Of a stretch of 64,000 nt of DNA, positions 50,495 through 57,771 are shown one piece after another. How positions within the stretch are numbered: position 1 is the stretch's first letter; each line of letters opens with the position of its first letter. Location: assembly GCF_026965555.1 (NCBI RefSeq), contig NZ_CP114040.1, positions 6,200,001 through 6,264,000 of the forward strand. Reading direction: 5' to 3'. Position numbers and translations under genes: made by a program. Under the pieces are notes generated by a model. The model saw nothing but the letters and a program-made list of their open reading frames with translations, was not told the origin of the DNA and searched no databases. This DNA comes from Nannocystis punicea (GTDB lineage Bacteria > Myxococcota_A > Polyangia > Nannocystales > Nannocystaceae).

Positions 50495-50965
50495 AGGTTC
50501 TACCGTTCCTGTCCGAAGGGACAGCCCGTCGACGCGCTCCTCCGCCGGGGCCGCTCCCCACCGAAGAGTCGGCGCGCGAGCAGGCCGGTCGGGAGCAGCC
50601 GCTCGCCCTGCGCGCCCCTGTCCGGGCGCCGGAGCGCTCCAATTGGCTCGCAGTCATCCGAGTGCACCGATTCGCGCAATGGCACGAGCAGGCGGCGCCC
50701 CGGCGAGGGCGGGACACCCCATTTCCGTCGCAGGGCCACCGGAGCTCTCGGCCGCGCGGGCATCGGACCCGCGGGTGATTCGAGAGCGCACGCGTTCGCC
50801 CTTGAAGCGCTGCGCGGCCGTCTTCTGGACCCACCGCAAAAGTTGCCCCAAATGAACGTGATTCCCCTCCGCCCATGCTGGTGGATTTTTCGCGGTCCGG
50901 AATCAGGGCGCTTCCCAAAGCGGGGGAACCGGAGACGTTCGGTCTCGCCTTCGCATGGGAACATC
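50495..50965. other. intergenic region, no gene seen
   Basis: A 471-bp spacer. It holds one CTGTCC-GAAG-GGACAG dyad (about 50510-50525), the last such element seen in the window. Frames here lack coding character. Confidence 0.5.
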
Positions 50966-52115
50966 ATGAGTACGCAAAGACGAACACGCCTCACTGCTCT
51001 CTTGGCATTCATGGCCGCCGCTGTCGGGCTGACGGCCGGGTGGCTCGCCGCTGCGGCCGCGGCCGACGCCTCCGGCGGGTGCCGAAGCCCGATTCGCTGT
51101 TCATCGGCGATGTGTCCGACGATACGGTGGCGAGGTTCGATCCTATACGGGCGACTACCTCGGCGACTTCGTGACGTCCGGGAGCGGCGGCCTCCTCGGG
51201 CCCATGGGCCTCCTCTTCGGCAAGCGCGGCGGCCCGAACAGCGAGCTCCTGGTCGTCAATCAGAACATCGGCGTCCCCATCCCGGGCGAGGTGCTGCGAT
51301 ACGACGGCATCGACGGCAGCTTCCTCGACGCGCTGGTGTCCACGGCGGATCCAGACGCCCCGTTCGCCCCGCGCGGCCTCGTCCTCGGCAAACACCAGAC
51401 CCTCTTCGTCGCCGACCTGGGCCAGCCCGGCGACCCCACCTTGCCCGGCAGGCTCACCACGTTCGACGTGAGGACCGGCGAGTTCCTCGGAGACCTCGAC
51501 ACCACCGGCTTCGACGGCCTGTTCCGCCCGCGCGGCGTCGTGTTCGGCCCGGATGGTTCTCTGTACGTCTCCGTCACGAACCTCCCGGACCAGCTCGGCG
51601 GCCACATCCTGCGCTTCGATCCGGACACCGGCGAATTCCTCGACGTCGTCGTCGACGGCGACACCTGCGATTGCGACCTCCACCGCCCCGAGGGCCTCGT
51701 ATTCGGGCCCGACGGACGGCTCTACGTCGCCAGCTTCCGCGCCGACGCGTGCGACACCGACAAGATCTTGATCTTCGAGCTCGTGGACGGCGTCGGCGTC
51801 CTCGACGAGCAGATCGAGCTGTTCGACTGCGAGCCGGACCCGGCGGGCGGCTGCGCGTGCGAGCCGCGGGCGTTCGCCCAGGATCTGCTGTTCGGACCGG
51901 GCGGAGCCCTGTACGTCCCGATCTCGGGCGGCAGCGTCGAGAACACCGGCTCCGTGCGGAGGTACGACGTCGACACCGGCAACTTCGACGTCATCGTCGA
52001 ACCCAGCTCGGAGGGAGGTCCGCTCGGCGCCCCGTTCTACCTCACCTTCCGCGGCACCGATCCGGCCACCCTCGCGTATGAGGGCCCGAAGAACCCGAAG
52101 TGCCTCTCGCAGTGA
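50966..52115 (+). pseudogene. secreted beta-propeller protein gene with two apparent frameshifts
   Basis: Three consecutive frames together encode one protein. The first starts MSTQRRTRLTALLAFMAAAV (ATG 50966), giving a signal anchor ending near AAAAADASG. After a shift near 51075 the second reads PKPDSLFIGDVSDDTVARFD. After another near 51142 the third continues YTGDYLGDFVTSGSGGLLGP to 52115. The body is an NHL/SMP-30-like propeller with blade motifs GVVFGPDGSLYVSVTN, GLVFGPDGRLYVASFR and LLFGPGGALYVPISG. Both shifts fit single-base deletions. It is either a decaying gene or sequence error; the rest of the frame is intact. Confidence 0.65.
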
Positions 52116-52177
52116 GCCTGGCGGCGCGGCGCACGGCGCGGCGCGACAACGACCCGCGGGACTCGCGGCCCGCGTGG

Positions 52178-52183
52178 TATCCT
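52178..52183 (+). promoter_or_regulatory. putative -10 box TATCCT
   Basis: GTGGTATCCT ends 8 bp before the ATG at 52192 and there is no ribosome site. Confidence 0.4.
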
Positions 52184-52191
52184 CGCCGCGC

Positions 52192-52944
52192 ATGCCAGTC
52201 GGTGATCCTGACGACCTCCGAATCCGTGCCCTGACCGAAGAATTGATCCGTCGCCTGCGCGGCTTCCTCGACGGGCGCGAGACCCATGCCGCCTTGCAGC
52301 AGTGGGCGCAATCCGCCTGGGGTGGGACGGAGGAGGGCCCTGTGGCCGCCAATCGTCTGGCCACCGAAGCGCTCCACGACCTCTGGAACGCCGACTCGCG
52401 GGTCCCGCCGCGCGACCTCGACAGTCCGCACATTTTCCGCCCCGTCGACGCCGCCGAGTCGCTGCGGCGATTGCGGCGAGGCACGCTCGTCGGCACCTTC
52501 CGCGAGGTCGCCGGCCTGAAGGACCCCCTGCGCGAGTTCGCCGCGCGCCTCGATCTCGAGACCGAGCGCCACGTCCTCGACGGCCTCGGCTGGTTCGAGT
52601 TCCTGCAATTCGCCTCCCCGGGCACCGGCCGGGTCTTCCTCCTCCAGCGCCCGCTCGAGGGCCCCGCGGCCGTCCATTTTCCGACCCTGGTCCGCGCCCC
52701 CGCGGCCGACGAACCGCAGGAGACCGTGCGCGACCTGTTCGAGACCCTCGTCATCGACGACAACGACGTCGCCGCGTTCGCCGACGAATTCGACGGACTC
52801 GCCATGCACCGGCGGGCACTGTGGCGGCAGGACGACAACGGCAACCGCGCCGTGGTCGCCACGTTCACCGGAGTCCGCAAGGCCGAGGCTGCCCTCCAGC
52901 GATACGCCGCCTCGATGCACAAGCAATTGTACTGGCTCGAATGA
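52192..52944 (+). CDS. uncharacterised soluble protein
   Basis: A 250-residue protein without signal or membrane segments: MPVGDPDDLRIRALTEELIR, LHDLWNADSRVPPRDLDSPH, LDLETERHVLDGLGWFEFLQ, VIDDNDVAAFADEFDGLAMH and a closing AASMHKQLYWLE. Length and composition are normal for a folded mixed alpha/beta protein. No family was recognised. It lies alone, 76 bp after the propeller gene, preceded by a TATCCT box. Confidence 0.65.
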   Translation: MPVGDPDDLRIRALTEELIRRLRGFLDGRETHAALQQWAQSAWGGTEEGPVAANRLATEALHDLWNADSRVPPRDLDSPHIFRPVDAAESLRRLRRGTLVGTFREVAGLKDPLREFAARLDLETERHVLDGLGWFEFLQFASPGTGRVFLLQRPLEGPAAVHFPTLVRAPAADEPQETVRDLFETLVIDDNDVAAFADEFDGLAMHRRALWRQDDNGNRAVVATFTGVRKAEAALQRYAASMHKQLYWLE

Positions 52945-53095
52945 GGACGCCCGCGCGAACTCGGCTTCGCCGTTCGGCTCGCCGCGGTCCTCACAATCGA
53001 CGAAGATTGCTTCGTACGGCGTGACGCCGCCCGTCCTCGCTCGCCGAGGTCGGGCGGCCGAATCGGCGACACCTCTCGCCGGCGCTCGCCGCGTA

Positions 53096-53101
53096 TATAA
53101 T
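53096..53101 (+). promoter_or_regulatory. putative -10 box TATAAT (leaderless start)
   Basis: GTATATAAT ends 6 bp before the ATG of the metallophosphoesterase gene. A transcript starting 6-7 bp downstream of the box would begin at or next to the start codon. Confidence 0.45.
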
Positions 53102-53107
53102 CCGGGG

Positions 53108-54640
53108 ATGCTCGCAGGTCTCCGACTCTCCTCGATCGCCCTCCTCGCGCTCGTCGCCGCCTGCGGGGACGGTGCTCCGGCGATCGATCCCTCCGCCGCG
53201 TCGACGACCGGCGGCGGCAGCTCGACCAGCAGCGAGAGCGGCGCCCCGACCAGCACCTCGAACCCCGACGACGGCACCACCGCCACCGACCAGCCCGTCA
53301 CCACCACCGCCGCGAGCACCGGCGGTGAGCCGGGCACCACCACCGGCGAACCGGGCACCGGCGGCGAGCCGGGCACCACCGGCGAACCGGGCACCACCGG
53401 CGAGCCGCCGCTGCCTGGCTGCGGGGACACGCCGCCGGCCGACTTCCAGGCCGAGGCCAGCGCGCCTGCCGACGGCGCCGCGGTCCCCGGACCGTCGGTC
53501 GACCTCGTGGTCACGATCGGCGGACAGCTCCTCGCCGACGCGACGGCCAAGTTCCACCTCCGCGAGGTGCACGCCCTGACCGCCGACGACGACTTCACAA
53601 TCGTCATTTTGCCGGACACGCAGAACTACACCCAGTTCCCCGGCAACTTCCCCCAATACCCGGCGCAGACCAAATGGGTGTGGGATCACCGCAACACCGA
53701 CAATATCGTCGCAGTGCTGCACAACGGCGACGTCGTCCAGCACGGCAACCAGCAGGAGATCGAGTGGCAGCGGGCCGAGACTGCGATGAGCACCCTCGAG
53801 AAGACGGGGACCAAGTTCCCCGACGGGATCCCCTACGGGATCGCCGTCGGCAACCACGACAACGGCGCCAGCAGCCACGACGACGTCCCGTTCGCCACCA
53901 CCTTCTTCAACAAGTACTTCGGCGTCGACCGCTTCAAGGACCGCGGGTATTACGGCGGGCACTACGGCAACAAGAACGACAACAACTGGATCCTCGTCCG
54001 CGCCGGCAACCTCGATATCGTCATGGTGAGCCTGGAGTACCGCGGCGAGCTCGGCCAGGACCCCGACGTCCTCGCGTGGGCCAGGGGTGTCTTCGAGGAT
54101 CACCCGAACGCGCTCGGCATCGTCAACTCGCACCACATCGTCAAGGCCAACGGCGACTTCTCCGCCGAGGGCAAGAAGATCTACGAAGTGATGAAGAAGG
54201 TCGACAACGTCCAGCTGATGACGAGCGGGCACATCAAGGAGTTCCGGTCGCGCCGCACCGACAACTACATGGGCCACAAGATCCACTCGATGCTGGCCGA
54301 CTACCAGGACCTCATCGTCCCCGCCGACGACTGCGCCGGCGGCTGCGGCTACATGCGGATCTGGCGGTTCTCGCCGGCGAAGGACCAGGTCAAGGTCGAG
54401 ACCTACTCGCCGTCGCTCGACAAGTCGATGACCGGCCCCCAGGAGCAGTTCACCCTGGCCCTCGACCTCTCCGCGGCCACCGGCGTGTTCGAGGTCGTCG
54501 GCGAGGTCGCCGGCCACGACGCCGCGCTCGTCCACACCGTCAGCGACTTGAAGCCCGGCGCCACCTACGAGTGGTACGCGATCGTCAAGGAGTGCGGCGC
54601 GAAGGTCACGACCCCGATGCGGACCTTCACCGTCGAGTGA
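53108..54640 (+). CDS. calcineurin-like metallophosphoesterase lipoprotein
   Basis: A 510-residue lipoprotein: MLAGLRLSSIALLALVAAC has a VAAC lipobox. Residues 22-100 form a Thr/Ser/Gly/Glu-rich linker with TGEPGT repeats. The phosphoesterase domain (about 155-400) shows ILPDTQNYTQF (first Asp ligand), VLHNGDVVQHG (GDxV), AVGNHDNG (GNHD), NSHHIVK and MTSGHIKEF (GH). A C-terminal domain of about 100 residues is beta-rich. It is a surface-anchored phosphatase or phosphodiesterase; the substrate is unknown. There is no Shine-Dalgarno; a TATAAT box ends 6 bp before the ATG. Confidence 0.87.
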   Translation: MLAGLRLSSIALLALVAACGDGAPAIDPSAASTTGGGSSTSSESGAPTSTSNPDDGTTATDQPVTTTAASTGGEPGTTTGEPGTGGEPGTTGEPGTTGEPPLPGCGDTPPADFQAEASAPADGAAVPGPSVDLVVTIGGQLLADATAKFHLREVHALTADDDFTIVILPDTQNYTQFPGNFPQYPAQTKWVWDHRNTDNIVAVLHNGDVVQHGNQQEIEWQRAETAMSTLEKTGTKFPDGIPYGIAVGNHDNGASSHDDVPFATTFFNKYFGVDRFKDRGYYGGHYGNKNDNNWILVRAGNLDIVMVSLEYRGELGQDPDVLAWARGVFEDHPNALGIVNSHHIVKANGDFSAEGKKIYEVMKKVDNVQLMTSGHIKEFRSRRTDNYMGHKIHSMLADYQDLIVPADDCAGGCGYMRIWRFSPAKDQVKVETYSPSLDKSMTGPQEQFTLALDLSAATGVFEVVGEVAGHDAALVHTVSDLKPGATYEWYAIVKECGAKVTTPMRTFTVE

Positions 54641-54758
54641 CAGCCCCGACGCCTCGCGGGCGACACGCGTGCGCCCGCGCCGTCGTTCGCCAGGCTCGTC
54701 CCGCTCGCGGTCACCGCGAGGTGACGTGTTGGGCCGGCCGCGATTTATCGTCTCGGCA

Positions 54759-55163
54759 ATGACGACCGTCCTCGAACCGACGCGCGCGACCCTCGCTGCC
54801 CTCGCGGCCCTCGACCCGGACGCCGGCCCTGTCGAGATGCTCAACCTGCTCCGCTTCCGCGAGCGCGCCGACTACCCCGACGGCGTCCCGGCGTGCTCCG
54901 GACGCGAGGCGTATCTCCGTTACGGCGCACAGGTGCAGGTCCACCTCGAGCGCGTCGGCGCGGTGCTGGTGCGGCGCGCGGCGGCCCTGCTCGCCTTCAT
55001 CGCCCCCGCGGGCGAGCACTGGGACGAAGTCCTCGTCGTGCGTTACCCGAGCGTCGGCGCCTTCCTGCGGATGATCGGCGATCCGGATTATCAGCAGATC
55101 GCGATCCACCGCCACGCAGCGCTCGCGGACGCGCGGCTCATCGTCACCCGTCCGCACGAGTAG
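54759..55163 (+). CDS. DUF1330-like protein
   Basis: A 134-residue ferredoxin-like-fold protein. AGPVEMLNLLRFRERADYPD, ACSGREAYLRYGAQVQVHLE, DEVLVVRYPSVGAFLRMIGD and PDYQQIAIHRHAALADARLI match the DUF1330 pattern (NLLRF...Y..Y, RYP....F..M). These proteins are dimeric and of unknown function. The ATG at 54759 is chosen as the last start before the conserved region. It lies between the metallophosphoesterase and FG-GAP lipoprotein genes. Confidence 0.85.
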   Translation: MTTVLEPTRATLAALAALDPDAGPVEMLNLLRFRERADYPDGVPACSGREAYLRYGAQVQVHLERVGAVLVRRAAALLAFIAPAGEHWDEVLVVRYPSVGAFLRMIGDPDYQQIAIHRHAALADARLIVTRPHE

Positions 55164-55264
55164 CTCATGGCGCCCCTCCCCAGTCTCGCCGAGGGCGCGC
55201 TCCCGCCCGCACGGCCGCGATCGCCGGCGCTTGCGGCCTCGGCGGACTCGTGCTCTCGTGGCGC

Positions 55265-56716
55265 ATGCATAGGAATTCGATCGGCTCGCAGCGGCGTGCG
55301 CTGTGGACGGGAGCGTTGTTCTGGCTCGCCGCGTGCGGCGACGGCACCGGCACCGGCACCGACACCGCGGTCGCCACCACCACCGCCACCACCACCGGGC
55401 CCACCAGCGGCGTCACCGACAGCACCGGGACCCCGCCGCCGACCACGGGCGGCCCCGACACCGCGGGCACCGTCGGCGAGACGAATGGCACCACCGCGAC
55501 CGGCGGCCCGACCACCAGCGAGACCGGCGAATCGACCGCCACCGAGACCAGCATGGGCGTCACCACCGGGCCCGGCCCCGACATGGGCCCGGCGTGCGCC
55601 GACACCTGCGAGGACGGCGTCTGCGTCGGCGAGGTGTGCTGCCCGATCAACCAGGCCTGCACCGACACCTGCTGCGGCGTCGGCGAGGTGTGCTCCTTCC
55701 AGCAGTGCGTCGTCCCCGGCGACGACTGCGTCGACGCCACCGATTGCCCTGACGGATCGTACTGTGAATATACCCTCGGCGAGGCCGAGCAGCCGCCGAT
55801 GTGCATGGGCGGCGTCTCCCTCGACAGCGGCAAGTGCCTGCCCCAGCCGCCCGAGTGCCCCGACGGCGTCGAGCCGATGGAGGGCGAGCCCATCACCTGC
55901 CTGCCGAAGTGCGAGGTCGTCCCGCCGGTCAACGACTTCGGCATCGTCCTCAAGCACGCCTGGGGCGGCCAGGTCACCCCGCCCTATTCCTCCGACGTCA
56001 TGATGTCGCCGATCGTCATCAACCTGGACGACGACGACTGCGACGGCAAGGTCAACGAGAAGGACATCCCCGAGATCGTCTTCAGCACCTTCAGCGGCGG
56101 CGCGTATTACAAGCAGGGCACGCTCCACGCCATCTCGGTGGTCGGCGGCCAGCTCGTGGAGAAGTTCAGCGTGCCCAACGTCGTCCAGCCCGGCGGCGGC
56201 CTCGCGGCCGCGGACCTCACCGGCGACGGCGTGCCCGAGATCGTCGGCTGCATGAACCCCGGGCCGGCCGGCGTCGCGTGTTGCGACGCCATCGCCCAGA
56301 ACACCGGCGTCATCGCCTTCAACGCCGACGGCACCACCCTCTGGACCCAACCGGACACGACCAAGGTCCATTGCGGCAACCAGGCGCCCGCCATCGGCGA
56401 CGTCGATCAGGACGGCACCCCCGAGGTGCTCGTCGGCTTCACCCTCCTCGACGGGGTCACCGGCGCCGTCGAGATGGAGCTCGATCCCGCCACCAGCTGG
56501 GGTCAGCGCCTCACCGGCCTCAGCGACCTCGACGGCGACGGCTTCCTCGACATCACCGACGGCCAGCGCGCCTACCGGGCCGACGGCGACATCCTTTGGG
56601 ACCTCCGCAACGGCCCCAACGCCGTCGTCGGCGGCTACCACGGCGTCGGCGACTTCGACCTCGACGGCCAGCCCGAGGTCGTCATCATCTCGAGCGGCGG
56701 CCCGCACACCATGCAG
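55265..56716 (+). pseudogene. FG-GAP/VCBS lipoprotein truncated at about 56716
   Basis: Residues 1-484 of a lipoprotein: MHRNSIGSQRRALWTGALFW leads to an LAAC lipobox, then a Thr/Gly/Ser linker (about 22-100), an EGF-like Cys cluster (CADTCEDGVCVGEVCCPINQ, CCGVGEVCSFQQC) and at least four FG-GAP repeats (LDDDDCDGKVNEKDIPEIVF, ADLTGDGVPEIVGCMN, GDVDQDGTPEVLVGF, FDLDGQPEVVIISSGGP). Coding quality collapses after HTMQ at 56716 and the frame runs without a stop into the next gene's shadow. The natural continuation of the propeller is missing. The gene is cut by an insertion, a deletion or an assembly join. Confidence 0.75.
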
Positions 56717-56759
56717 GTTGCTCCGGCGCGACCACCGGTGTTGGATCGCGCGGAGCAAC
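56717..56759. repeat. inverted repeat at the truncation point
   Basis: GTTGCTCCGGCGCGA (56717-56731) is complementary to TCGCGCGGAGCAAC (56746-56759) with one base bulged, separated by 14 bp. It starts immediately after the last recognisable codon of the FG-GAP gene and ends 42 bp before the next start codon. Confidence 0.8.
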
Positions 56760-56801
56760 AGGTGCTTGACCGGCGTGCCCTGGGCCGTACGATGGACGAC
56801 T

Positions 56802-57704
56802 ATGGGCACGCGTCGGTGGTTCGGGGAGTTGGAGGGATGGCTGCGACGTTCGGGCTTGACGAAGCAAGAGCTCGCGGAGCGCTCGGAACACAGCTTCGCT
56901 CACGTGCTCGCGTTGTTCGATCAGCCCGAGCCAAACCCGAAGCTAGGGCTTTACCTCGAACTCGTGCACAAGGCCGGAGCTCGCTTCCATGGTATCGAGG
57001 TCAACGAGCCTGCCGCAGTCGTGGCGCGGATCAGAGAGAGCATTGCGCGCGAGCAGATTCTGACCGTGTCGGCGCTCGCCAAGGTCTCCGGCATCAACCG
57101 CTCTCAGCTCAGCAGCCTTCTCAACGATCCCGATCCGAACCCGACGCTGGCGACGTTCGATCGTCTCGTCGCTACGCTGGGCGCCGAGCAGGAATTCGGG
57201 CTCGTCAGCTTCATGGGTGCGGAGGTCGAGCAGGCGATCGTCGTCGGCATCGAGGAAGTGGAGGCCGTGAAACAGGAGACGAGGGCGCGCCACCTGTGGG
57301 CCGTCCCGAACCCGACGCCCACGATGTCAGCGGCGGCCGAGCGCGCGGCGCAAGCGAAGGCCGAGGCGCTCGCGGCCGAGTTGACCGAGCGTATCAGCAG
57401 ACTCCACGAGATCAACGTCGCGCTCGAGAAGCGGATCGCAGACGACGCCGCCGAGCTCGAAAGGCTGCGTGGCTTGAACGCCGCGCTCGAGCGCCTCCGG
57501 GCGGAAGATGAAGCCGAGATCGCCAGACTGACGCAGGCGAACCGCGAGCTCGAGCAGCTGCGCGTGCAGGATCGGGCCGAGCTCGCCGAGCTGTCCGCCC
57601 GGAAGGACTGGAGTCTCGGCCGCAAGCTCCTGTTCGGCGTGTCGTGTGTCGCTGTGGGCGCGGGTGCTGCGGCCATCGTAATGCAGTCTCGGGGCCGCTC
57701 GTAG
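56802..57704 (+). CDS. tandem helix-turn-helix protein with coiled coil and C-terminal membrane anchor
   Basis: A 300-residue protein. Two XRE-like helix-turn-helix units occupy residues 15-60 (LTKQELAERSEHSFAHVLAL, NPKLGLYLELVHKAGA) and 85-130 (LTVSALAKVSGINRSQLSSL, NPTLATFDRLVATLGAEQEF). Residues 170-270 form a coiled coil (AAQAKAEALAAELTERISRL onward). One transmembrane helix ends the protein (KLLFGVSCVAVGAGAAAIVM, about 275-295). The layout suggests DNA held at the inner membrane by a long stalk. Codon use is more GCG/AAG-rich than in genes to the left. It is convergent with a two-kinase receptor gene that could phosphorylate it. The family is not recognised as a whole. Confidence 0.7.
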   Translation: MGTRRWFGELEGWLRRSGLTKQELAERSEHSFAHVLALFDQPEPNPKLGLYLELVHKAGARFHGIEVNEPAAVVARIRESIAREQILTVSALAKVSGINRSQLSSLLNDPDPNPTLATFDRLVATLGAEQEFGLVSFMGAEVEQAIVVGIEEVEAVKQETRARHLWAVPNPTPTMSAAAERAAQAKAEALAAELTERISRLHEINVALEKRIADDAAELERLRGLNAALERLRAEDEAEIARLTQANRELEQLRVQDRAELAELSARKDWSLGRKLLFGVSCVAVGAGAAAIVMQSRGRS

Positions 57705-57771
57705 CGCGCCAACGATCAAGCGCCCCGGGCATCGCCTACGACCGCTACGTCAAGCCGCGCTGTTTGAGCGC

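Noticed and set aside
56717..56759. Integron attC site or transposon end
   Set aside because: The conserved attC core words (GTTRRRY and RYYYAAC) do not fit the inverted repeat, and no integrase, transposase or target duplication was seen nearby.
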